Made by a program: the position numbers and the translations under genes. Positions 1-6,476 of a stretch of DNA of 12,764 nt are shown here, in pieces. A model generated the notes under the pieces. That model was given only the letters and a program-made list of their open reading frames with translations. It did no database searches and was not told the DNA's origin. Origin of the DNA: DASPXY01 sp038227745 (GTDB lineage: Bacteria > Planctomycetota > Planctomycetia > Gemmatales > Gemmataceae); NCBI GenBank assembly GCA_038227745.1, contig JBBRPS010000240.1, forward strand, positions 1 through 12,764. The letters run 5' to 3'. Positions within the stretch are counted from its first letter, which is position 1. Every line of letters starts with the position of its first letter.

Positions 1-245
1 CCCTCGCTGGCGCGTCGGGCTTGTGTAATCACCTTCCGCGCCGGAGGAATACATAGGAAAGGGTGAGGGCGCGCTGGCTGCGCTGGTGTGATCGCAGCGG
101 CCAGCCCGTTGCCCGTGCCGCTGAACGGACGGAGTGGGCTCGCCAGCAAGCCGATCAGGAGAAGCAATCCGCCGACCGAGAGTACGAGCGGGCGGAGCGG
201 TTGCGGGCGCAACGGCGCACCCTTGGGATCGAAGCGGCCGAGTGA
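1..245 (+). pseudogene. 3' remnant of a Uma2-family (putative restriction endonuclease-like) gene, frameshifted
   Basis: The open stretch ending at the TGA at 243-245 encodes WLRWCDRSGQPV followed by a charged helix rich in E, R, Q and A that ends in LGIEAAE. Uma2-family proteins of planctomycetes and cyanobacteria commonly end this way: a WLRW(C/Y)D.xG strand, a repetitive charged coiled coil, then RxLGIxPE. The frame carrying this tail is closed upstream by TAG at 54-56, but the frame starting at base 1 is open through 63 and reads ITFRAGG..RKG. One extra G in the GGG run at 61-63 would join the two into a continuous tail. So the gene looks broken by a single-base loss in a G run, or the base is a sequencing error. 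The 5' part lies outside the window. A separate 60-residue gene starting with GTG at 63 is possible but has no clear ribosome binding site. The family assignment is from pattern memory and is moderate. Confidence 0.5.
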
Positions 246-423
246 GCGGTGGGGGAATTTGGAGAGGCGGTCGTCCCCCTTTCCTACGAGTGTCATCGCC
301 CGGGCGCTGCCGCATCGAACCATTTGCTTTCCGGGTCGCCTCCGGGGGAGGGGAGTGTCAGAATGTCCGCAGCCTGGAGAGTCCCGGGCTGTCAACAAGG
401 CGATTCGAGAAAGCAGGCTGAAG

Positions 424-2274
424 GTGAACGATTACCACCAGGCTCTGGCGGCCGCGGTCGAGGCGGCCCGCGAGGCGGGGGTGCTGCTCCGCGCCGAGTT
501 CCACCGCCCGGGCGGGCCGCGCGGCGCGGGCGGCCACGCTGACGTCGATACCGAGGCGGAGCGGCTCATCCAGCAGCGCCTGCTCGCCGCCTGTCCCTGG
601 GGCTACCTGGGCGAAGAGCTAGGCTCCAGAGACCGCGGCGGCGAGCCGCACGTCTGGGTGGTCGATCCCAACGACGGCACGTCGGCCTACCTCAAGGGCT
701 GGCGCGGCAGCGCCGTGAGCATCGCCGCCCTGCGCGACGGCGTGCCCGTGCTTGGGGTCGTCTACGCCTTCGCCTACCCCGACGACGGCGGCGACCTGTT
801 CGCCTGGGCGGAGGGCTGCAGCCCGCTCACGCGCAACGGCGTGGCGGTCACGGCCGACCTCGCCGCTGCCCGGTTCGACGGGCGGGCGCGGGTGTTCGTT
901 TCGCAGGACGGAGACAGGAACTCGGCCGCGAACACCGACGGTGTCCATCCGGGTCGCTATCTGACCCTGGCGAGCATCGCCTACCGGCTGGCGCGGGTGG
1001 CGGCGGGCGATGGCGTGGCGGCGGTGTCGCTCGCCGGGCCGGGCGCCTGGGACTACGCGGGCGGCCACGCCCTCCTCCGCGCCGCCGGCGGCGTGCTGCT
1101 CGACCAGGACGGCAGGGAGGTGGCCTACACGCCGGACGGACACAGCGCGACGAAATGGTGCTTCGGCGGTGCCCCGGAAGCGGTCCGCGAGCTGTGCCGC
1201 CGCGACTGGAGTCGGGTCTTCTCCGGGGCGGCCGCGCCCGAGCCGCCGTTTTGCCTGGTCCGGCCGGTCCGCGGGCGCACCTTCGCCGACACGGCCGTGC
1301 TGGCGCGGGCCCAGGGCTGTCTGCTCGGCCAGTTCGCGGGCGACTCGCTGGGCGGGCTGGTGGAGTTCCGCTCGGAGGGCCGGATCCGCGCCGAGTACCC
1401 CGACGGCTGCCGCGATCTCAAGGACGGCGGCACCTGGAACAACCTCGCCGGGCAGTTGACCGACGACTCAGAACTGGGGCTGATGCTGGCGCGGACGCTC
1501 GTCCACCGCTTTGCCTTCGACCCGGCGGCGGTGCTGAACGCCTACGCGCACTGGTACGACGACCCGCAGACCTTCGACATCGGCGGCACCACGAGCCAGG
1601 CGCTCCGGGCGGCCTGCGAGGCGGCGACCGCCGAGGAGGCGCTGGCCGCGGTGGCGCGCCAGGCGAACCCGCACAGCCAGGCGAACGGCTCGCTGATGCG
1701 CATCAGTCCCCTGGGCATCTTCGGTACGGGGCGGCCCACGGAGGCGGCCGCCTGGGCACGGATTGACAGCCGGCTGACCCACCCGCACCCGGCGTGCCAG
1801 GACGCCTGCGCCGTGTTCGTGTCGGCCATCGCGCAGACGATCGCGAAAGGGGGCGGCCGCGAGGAGTGCTACGCGGCGGCGCTGGCGGAGGCGTCGCGCG
1901 CGGGCGTCCAGCCCAGTGTGCTCGGCGCGGTGGAGGCGGCGCGCGCGCGACCCCCCGCGGACTACTCCAGTCAGATGGGCTGGGTGCTGATCGCGCTGCA
2001 GAATGCGTTCTACCAGTTGCTGCACGCGCCGAGCCTGGAGGAGGGCGTGGTCGCGACGGTGATGGCGGGCGGCGACACGGACACCAACGGCGCCATCGCG
2101 GGGGCGCTGCTGGGAGCGGTGTACGGGCGGCAGGGCGTGCCGGCGCGCTGGGTCCACGCGCTGCTGTCGTGCCGGCCGCTGCCGGGGACGCCGACCGCAC
2201 ACCCGCGCGCGGTGGAGTTCTGGCCGGTGGACGCCCTGGAGTTGGCCGAGGCGCTGCTGTGCGCGGGGCGGTGA
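424..2274 (+). CDS. Fusion protein: inositol-monophosphatase-like phosphatase + ADP-ribosylglycohydrolase
   Basis: A 616-residue protein with two enzyme domains. Residues 1 to about 270 have the Mg-dependent inositol monophosphatase/CysQ fold motifs: DVDTE (40-44), GEE (63-65), DPNDGT (81-86) and WDYAGG (209-214). E64, D81, D84 and D210 match the usual metal ligands. The common Ile of DPIDGT is Asn here, but its ligand is a backbone carbonyl. From about 287 to the end the protein is a DraG/ARH-type ADP-ribosylglycohydrolase, with ARAQGCLLGQFAGDSLGG (294-311), LTDDSEL (345-351) and GGDTDTNG (549-556), so both acidic metal sites are intact. The first domain would remove a phosphate from a small phosphorylated metabolite and the second would cleave an ADP-ribosyl bond; the real substrates are unknown. 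No signal peptide is seen, so it is probably cytoplasmic. The GTG at 424 was chosen because it puts the family's usual N-terminal helix (NDYHQALAAAVEAAREAG) first. A GTG at 355 behind a GGGGGAGGGG run is an alternative adding 23 residues. The frame stays open back to 88, but that part is unlike the family. Confidence 0.9.
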   Translation: MNDYHQALAAAVEAAREAGVLLRAEFHRPGGPRGAGGHADVDTEAERLIQQRLLAACPWGYLGEELGSRDRGGEPHVWVVDPNDGTSAYLKGWRGSAVSIAALRDGVPVLGVVYAFAYPDDGGDLFAWAEGCSPLTRNGVAVTADLAAARFDGRARVFVSQDGDRNSAANTDGVHPGRYLTLASIAYRLARVAAGDGVAAVSLAGPGAWDYAGGHALLRAAGGVLLDQDGREVAYTPDGHSATKWCFGGAPEAVRELCRRDWSRVFSGAAAPEPPFCLVRPVRGRTFADTAVLARAQGCLLGQFAGDSLGGLVEFRSEGRIRAEYPDGCRDLKDGGTWNNLAGQLTDDSELGLMLARTLVHRFAFDPAAVLNAYAHWYDDPQTFDIGGTTSQALRAACEAATAEEALAAVARQANPHSQANGSLMRISPLGIFGTGRPTEAAAWARIDSRLTHPHPACQDACAVFVSAIAQTIAKGGGREECYAAALAEASRAGVQPSVLGAVEAARARPPADYSSQMGWVLIALQNAFYQLLHAPSLEEGVVATVMAGGDTDTNGAIAGALLGAVYGRQGVPARWVHALLSCRPLPGTPTAHPRAVEFWPVDALELAEALLCAGR

Positions 2275-2288
2275 GACGACCCACGACT

Positions 2289-2381
2289 CTTTGAACAACG
2301 ACCCGCGCAAAGGCGAAGGTGGGGCGTTGCATGGCACCACCCCCCGTCCCTTCGCCTTTGCGCGGGTCGTTGGCTTTGAAC
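2289..2381. mobile_element. Putative miniature inverted-repeat element flanked by an 8-bp direct repeat
   Basis: A perfect 24-bp inverted repeat has arms 2296-2319 and 2349-2372 around a 29-base centre. The centre is itself partly self-complementary (a G run against a C run). The same 8 bases, CTTTGAAC, stand at 2289-2296 and at 2374-2381, just at the two outer edges. That is the arrangement left when a small element inserts and duplicates its target. The element would be about 77 bp and has no coding capacity. It begins 15 bases after the stop of the phosphatase/ADP-ribosylglycohydrolase gene, so in RNA it could also act as that gene's 3' hairpin. No transposase is present in the window. A plain terminator with a chance flanking repeat remains possible. 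Confidence 0.45.
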
Positions 2382-2386
2382 ACTGT

Positions 2387-2425
2387 GGCCGCCGCGACCG
2401 CGAATTGTTCGCGGTCGCGGCGGCC
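2387..2425. terminator. 18-bp hairpin between convergent genes, probable bidirectional terminator
   Basis: A perfect 18-bp stem (2387-2404 with 2408-2425) closes a 3-base TTG loop. Every pair is Watson-Crick and the stem is mostly G and C. It lies 24 bases beyond the stop codon of the minus-strand secreted protein and 112 bases beyond the plus-strand fusion gene, which converge here. There is no T tract on either side, so it would have to act as a strong hairpin without a U tail, as a 3' RNA-stability element, or with a termination factor. Confidence 0.5.
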
Positions 2426-2449
2426 GCCTCAGAGGCTCCCGTATCCCTT

Positions 2450-3757
2450 TCAATGCCCGGTCTTCGGCTGCTGCGTCGTGGCCGGGGACGCCCTCTCGAC
2501 CGCGGCCGGAGTGTACTCCACCTGCGCCGCCCTGCGGAACTCCTCGAAGCCGAGCGTGCCGGCGGCGACCTGGTCGAGCAGGGCCTTCGGCGCCGAGACG
2601 AGCAGCCGTGCGGGCAGCCGCGCCGCGGCGGGCGCGGTCGGCGCGGTCGCCGCGGGCGTCTGCGTGGCCTTTTGCAGGTATTTCAGGGCGGTGGCGAGCA
2701 GGTTCTCATTCTTCCCCCCGGGGGCCGCCTCGGCCAGCCCCAGGCACGTCTGTGCGACCTTGCGGTACAGGGTGCGGGCCTGGGGTGTGTCTTCCGTGCC
2801 GTGGATTTTGTACAGGTGGAGCGCCTCGCTGTACGCCTTGGAAGCCTCCTGGATGCGGTTCTGCTTGAGGTGCAGGTCGCCCATCAGCTCGTAGTCCCGC
2901 GCGGAGGAGGGGCGGATCATCCCGCTGGGGTTCGTTCCCGCCGGTTGCATCCCTATGGAGCGGTTCCCCGACCCCATCGGACCGGCGGCTTGGGGCTGCG
3001 TCGGCTTGAAGTCCCAGACGGACACCCCACCGCCGAGGGCCGCCATCGCCACACCCATCCGGAAAGTGACCACCACCGTCACGCTCTCCTTCGCCGCCAG
3101 TTGCGAGAAGTTGTGGCCGTTGCGGGCGAGCGTCCTCAGGACGATCTCGACGACCGTCAGCTCCTTCGCCATGGCGGCCGGTTTCTCCTCCTTGTCACCG
3201 CGGAGCTGCCTGCGCAGCAATTCCCAGTCGCTCGGGGCCTTGGGCGCGGGCGCGGCCGGCTCCGTCTTCGCGTCGTGCGGCGACGGCGGCAAGGTGACGC
3301 TGTAGACCACGCCCCGCCCCTTGAGGTAGAAGCCCTCGGCGCCGCCGAGGACCGGAGCGGCGGCGGCGAATCCAAGCTGTTTGCCCGTGGCCGGATCCCA
3401 CAGCCGGACCACTCCCCAGCCGCTCGTGGCCAGAACCTTGCCGTCCGGGCTGAAGGCCGCGCTCTGGGGCCTCATGGCGGGACAGGCCTGGGCCAGCTTG
3501 AGGGTCGTGGCCGGGTCGGCCGCGCCGGCGCCGCTCCCGAGGGCGTGGCAGGATGCGCAGAGTTGCCCCTGCCGCAGGGGGAGCGCCCGGTTCAGCAGCC
3601 GCCGCATGATCTCGATGTCCTCGGCCATCGTCAGCCGCGCGGCGGGGTCGAGGGGTCTCTGGTAGCCGGCCTGTGGGGCCGGGGTGGGCGCCTGGGCGCG
3701 CAGTGCCGCCGGCGCCAGCAGGCCGAGGGCCGTCAGCCAGATCGCGTGTTTGCTCAT
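2450..3757 (-). CDS. Secreted protein with CXXCH motif, WD-like and TPR-like segments
   Basis: A 435-residue protein, third gene of the sigma/anti-sigma operon. Residues 1-23 form a signal peptide (MSKHAIWLTALGLLAPAALRAQA) with a likely AxA cleavage site. A single CASCH (67-71) fits covalent haem c binding, but it stands alone and the distal ligand is not obvious. Residues 99-128 (AAFSPDGKVLATSG, then VVRLWDPATGKQL) look like one WD40/YVTN blade. A second short VSVWDF occurs further on. One blade cannot make a propeller, so this may be a relic. A TPR-like helical part (DYELMGDLHLKQNRIQEASKAYSEALHLY) follows near 285-315. No enzyme motif was recognised. The second ATG was chosen because AGGAG lies 7 bases before it; the ATG at 3763 is only one base from that site but would overlap the preceding stop. 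The location suggests an extracytoplasmic partner of the anti-sigma factor; this is inference. Confidence 0.8.
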   Translation of the reverse strand: MSKHAIWLTALGLLAPAALRAQAPTPAPQAGYQRPLDPAARLTMAEDIEIMRRLLNRALPLRQGQLCASCHALGSGAGAADPATTLKLAQACPAMRPQSAAFSPDGKVLATSGWGVVRLWDPATGKQLGFAAAAPVLGGAEGFYLKGRGVVYSVTLPPSPHDAKTEPAAPAPKAPSDWELLRRQLRGDKEEKPAAMAKELTVVEIVLRTLARNGHNFSQLAAKESVTVVVTFRMGVAMAALGGGVSVWDFKPTQPQAAGPMGSGNRSIGMQPAGTNPSGMIRPSSARDYELMGDLHLKQNRIQEASKAYSEALHLYKIHGTEDTPQARTLYRKVAQTCLGLAEAAPGGKNENLLATALKYLQKATQTPAATAPTAPAAARLPARLLVSAPKALLDQVAAGTLGFEEFRRAAQVEYTPAAVERASPATTQQPKTGH

Positions 3758-3759
3758 CG

Positions 3760-4404
3760 TCATTCTCCTTTATCACGGGGACCGAACTGGGCGTTGAAGA
3801 GGGCGTATAGGCCGCCGACGTCGCGCTGGGCGGCGACCCAGCGCTCTTGCGCCTGGCCCTGCAAGACGTCAAGCCGCTGCTGCAGCGCGAGCAGGGCACG
3901 CTTCTGCTCCCCGTCGCGCTCCGCGACATCGCCGGCCAGGATGTGGACGAGGTCGCGCAACGGCTGCAGGTCCGCGGGGGTGACCCCCGGCGCGGGAGGG
4001 GCGCCGCGAGGCGCCTGCGGCTCGGGGCGGGGCGCGGGGACCTCGGGCGGCGCCCCCCAGCGCACCACGAGCTGATGCGCCTGCAGGCGGACCTCCAGGC
4101 GCAGGCAGAAGGCGAGCAGCAGCACCGCGGCCGCCGCCAGCCCCGCGACGGCCAATCGCCGCCAGCGCCGCAGCCGCTTTTCCTGGCGTCGAGCGGCGTC
4201 GCGGTACAGGCGCGGCAGGTCCACCTCGACGGCGGGAGCGGGCGCCGTGTCGAGCAGCGCCTGCACCTGGCGCAGGCCGGCGCACTCGGCACGGCACGCG
4301 GGGCAGCCGTCGAGGTGGCGCCGCACGGCCGCCGCCTCCTCGGCCCTCAGGTCGCCGTAGAGCAGGGCGGGCAGGGCCTCTTTTGTCTGGGTGCAGTTTT
4401 TCAT
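3760..4404 (-). CDS. Membrane anti-sigma factor with zinc-finger (ZAS/zf-HC2) domain
   Basis: A 214-residue protein. The N-terminal cytoplasmic part carries the zinc-binding anti-sigma signature H-x3-C-x2-C at H30, C34 and C37 (HLDGCPAC). One transmembrane helix, about residues 84-101 (LAVAGLAAAAVLLLAFCL), is preceded by a strongly basic stretch (RRQEKRLRRWRR), which fits an inside-to-outside orientation. The outer part has a Pro-rich linker and then a heptad-like helix (about 150-205) rich in Leu, Gln, Glu and Arg. In this family the N-terminal domain holds its cognate ECF sigma factor inactive at the membrane until a signal arrives. Its ATG overlaps the sigma gene stop as ATGA, with GAGGAG upstream, so the two are translationally coupled. 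The frame is open further upstream (to 4629), but that part overlaps the sigma gene and is rejected. No site for regulated proteolysis can be read with confidence. Confidence 0.88.
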   Translation of the reverse strand: MKNCTQTKEALPALLYGDLRAEEAAAVRRHLDGCPACRAECAGLRQVQALLDTAPAPAVEVDLPRLYRDAARRQEKRLRRWRRLAVAGLAAAAVLLLAFCLRLEVRLQAHQLVVRWGAPPEVPAPRPEPQAPRGAPPAPGVTPADLQPLRDLVHILAGDVAERDGEQKRALLALQQRLDVLQGQAQERWVAAQRDVGGLYALFNAQFGPRDKGE

Positions 4405-4958
4405 CGCGTCTCCTCGTGGCTCCAGCCCAGTTGTTGCAGGCGCACGCGCAGGCGGCCGAGGGCGACGGCGAAGCGCGACTTGAGCGTGCTCGCGGGCACC
4501 CCCAGCAGCCGCCCGATCTCCTCGAAGTTCATTTCCGCGTAGTGGCGCAGCACCAGTACCTCGCGGAGCGGTTCGGGCAGCTCGCCGACGGCCCGGTCCA
4601 GCGCCTCCGCCAGTTCCTGCTGCTCGCACCGGGTCTCAGCCGGTTCGTCGGCGGCGGCCAACTCCTGCTCCGGCAGGGACTGCGGCGCGCGGCGGTCGCG
4701 GCGCAGGGCGTCGCGGGCGGCGTTGAGCGCGATCTGGTAGAGCCAGGTGGAGAAGGTGCCGCCGTCGCGGTAGCGCTCCCGCGCCAGGTGGAGGCGCAGG
4801 AATACTTCCTGGCACAGGTCGGCGACCAGGTCGGGGCGGCCGACGAGGCGGGCGAGGAAGCGGGCGACGGGCGTCTGCCAGCGGCGCACCAGCGCCTCGA
4901 ACGCCTCGGCGTCCCCACTCTGCCAGCGGCGGATCAGTTCTGAGTCATCTTGCCTCAT
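4401..4958 (-). CDS. ECF-type RNA polymerase sigma-70 factor
   Basis: A 185-residue protein with the two-domain layout of extracytoplasmic-function sigma factors. Region 2 spans about 17-87, including the core-binding LVADLCQEVFLRLH (44-57) and the -10-recognising stretch FSTWLYQIALNAARDALRR (69-87). Region 4 spans about 120-173, with LPEPLREVLVLRHY (127-140) and the helix-turn-helix FEEIGRLLGVPASTLKSRFAVAL (145-167). A Glu/Ala/Arg-rich linker separates them. It would direct RNA polymerase to a regulon under control of the anti-sigma factor encoded immediately downstream, whose start overlaps this stop. The ATG at 4958 has AGAAGGA 5 bases upstream. The GTG at 4979 is in frame but adds only residues unlike the family. 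Such genes are usually autoregulated, but no confident -35/-10 pair was found in the 201-base gap upstream. Confidence 0.93.
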   Translation of the reverse strand: MRQDDSELIRRWQSGDAEAFEALVRRWQTPVARFLARLVGRPDLVADLCQEVFLRLHLARERYRDGGTFSTWLYQIALNAARDALRRDRRAPQSLPEQELAAADEPAETRCEQQELAEALDRAVGELPEPLREVLVLRHYAEMNFEEIGRLLGVPASTLKSRFAVALGRLRVRLQQLGWSHEETR

Positions 4959-5159
4959 GAATCCTTCTATCCGGCCCACCCTGTTAAACGCAGCGCGCGG
5001 GCCGAACGACGAAAGGAGGCAAGAAAAAGTGCGGCCTGCGGTAACTCGGCCGTCGCGAGTTGGGCAAGGATCTGCTTCCTCTGGAAGGCGCGGCGCGTCT
5101 ACAGCGCCTGGAGGAACTGGATCAGCGGCAGAAAGGCGGGGCCGTTCCAGGGCCAGTCA

Positions 5160-6227
5160 TCAACGGACCTCCAGGTTCATCTCGACGGACGTCTCCAGGG
5201 TCGTCTGATTGTAGACGGCGACGCGGATCTCCGCGTCCACCCGGTCGAGTCGAAACAGGCGGAGGTCGTAGCAGCCGCTTTCCAGGGAGGCCTGGTGGGC
5301 TGCCTGAATGCACTCGTAACTTTGCGTGGTCGCGACCACCTGCACGTCGGCCTCTCGTGCCGCCCGGGCGAGCGCCTGCCAGACCTTCGTCAGCACGGCA
5401 TGATGCAACCCATTCTCGACCTCGTCGATGAGTACGAGGCCGCCCGGCGTACTCGCGATGGCGAGCACCACGGACAATAACCGCCTCAGCCCCTCACCCA
5501 GGTAGCGGACGGGGATGAGCCGGCCCGTGCCGAGATCGGCGTGGAGCGACGGGGTGCCCCCCGCGACAAGGACTGCGAAACGGCGAAGCCGCGGGTCAAG
5601 GAGTTGCAGTGCGGGCAGGACCGCTGCTTCACGGCCGACCTCCACCAGGCTGCTGTAACGCTCCTCGTCATGTGAGGAACTCCCGGCACAGGCACCCAGG
5701 AGGACACTGCCCGGGAAGCGGGCGTGGGGCGTGCGCCGGACCGCGACGGTCCCCGTTCCCGAGACCGCCACCTCCACCTCCTGATAGCCGGGACCGTCGC
5801 GGTCCTCGTAGGAGAGGACCAACTGCCGAGCGCCGGCAGTCGGTCTGGCCTCCGCCCCGCCCGGGGCAGCGGGGCCGTTGCCCCGCGGGGGAAAGTCCGT
5901 CGCCGCCGTGTCCTCGAGCCGGATCCGGAGGGTTCGAGCTGAACCGGCCGTGGCACCCTGGAACTCGATCACGTCCTCGACCTCTTTGCCGGCGAATAGC
6001 CATTCCCAGCTTTCCTCCTCGGCCTGGCTGAACCGCTCGAGACAGCGGAGGAACTCGAAGGCCTGGGGCGAGCGGGGGAGGCCGGGGCCGCTGTGGAGGT
6101 AAAGACCTTCCAGCAAGGCCGTCTTGCCGACGTTGTTCTTCCCCGCGATCACGTTGACGCGCTCGAGAGGCGCCAGGGTGAGATCCTTGAAGCAGCGGAA
6201 GTTCTTGACCGTGAAGGATCGCAACAT
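5160..6227 (-). CDS. AAA_21/AAA_15-type (ABC-like, OLD-related) ATPase, no nuclease domain
   Basis: A 355-residue ATPase. It begins with the family's typical LRSFTVKNFRCFKDLTLAPLERVNVIAGKNNVGKT, with Walker A GKNNVGKT at 29-36. A divergent middle part (about 45-225) includes a Gly/Pro/Ala-rich segment. The ABC-like signature YLGEGLRR (242-249), Walker B GLVLIDE (263-269), VENGLHH just after it, and a TTQS switch motif close the nucleotide site. Proteins of this kind dimerise around ATP. The larger OLD relatives also carry a TOPRIM nuclease, which is absent here. Partners in many genomes are small nuclease or RloB-like proteins encoded next door, and none is recognisable. The ATG at 6227 has GAGGAG 6 bases upstream; the frame is open to 6287, but the upstream residues do not match. 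It is divergent from the DUF6817-like gene. A role in phage defence or DNA maintenance is possible but unproven. Confidence 0.85.
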   Translation of the reverse strand: MLRSFTVKNFRCFKDLTLAPLERVNVIAGKNNVGKTALLEGLYLHSGPGLPRSPQAFEFLRCLERFSQAEEESWEWLFAGKEVEDVIEFQGATAGSARTLRIRLEDTAATDFPPRGNGPAAPGGAEARPTAGARQLVLSYEDRDGPGYQEVEVAVSGTGTVAVRRTPHARFPGSVLLGACAGSSSHDEERYSSLVEVGREAAVLPALQLLDPRLRRFAVLVAGGTPSLHADLGTGRLIPVRYLGEGLRRLLSVVLAIASTPGGLVLIDEVENGLHHAVLTKVWQALARAAREADVQVVATTQSYECIQAAHQASLESGCYDLRLFRLDRVDAEIRVAVYNQTTLETSVEMNLEVR

Positions 6228-6476
6228 GCCTGGCTCCTCACTCCTGTCTCGGCTCCTCGCTCCAACGGCTCGGGTGTCGCCATGCACGGCTGCGCGCAGG
6301 ACAGGCTTCTCGCCGACATTCTAGCGAGTCCGTCCCCGGGAGAGGGAAAACGCGATGCCGCGGCCTTGGACGCGGCGGCCGCACGGTGCTGCGCGGCCCG
6401 CGGCCCCATAGGATGAACGCGACAGCGCTTCGTGCGCGCGCGCCGTAACCGCGACACGCCAGGGAGGAAGAAACCG
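6228..6476. promoter_or_regulatory. Divergent intergenic region between ATPase and DUF6817-like genes
   Basis: These 249 bases separate two genes transcribed away from each other, so both promoters are expected here. Each gene has a good ribosome binding site (GAGGAG before the ATPase on the minus strand, AGGGAGGAAG at 6461-6470 before the plus-strand gene). No convincing -35/-10 pair was found. A cluster of NotI-like GGCCGC and CCGCGG words lies at 6358-6410. No small gene is supported. Confidence 0.4.

Noticed and set aside
88..423. N-terminal extension of the phosphatase/ADP-ribosylglycohydrolase frame
   Set aside because: The open frame continues upstream, but it overlaps the Uma2-like tail in another frame and its residues are unlike the phosphatase family.
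2291..4075. A 594-residue plus-strand open frame
   Set aside because: It is antisense to the secreted protein and anti-sigma factor genes and begins inside the inverted-repeat element. Its Arg/Gly-rich translation matches no family.
5043..5061. Short inverted repeat AACTCG / CGAGTT upstream of the sigma gene as an operator
   Set aside because: Six-base arms with a 7-base spacer are expected by chance, and no promoter elements are nearby to support it.
4959..5159. A small minus-strand coding tail in the gap between the ATPase and sigma genes (reads DDWPWNGPAFLPLIQFLQAL then stop)
   Set aside because: The peptide looks protein-like, but it is short, has no start or ribosome binding site, and matches no family I recognise. 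Open frames of this size are common at this GC content.
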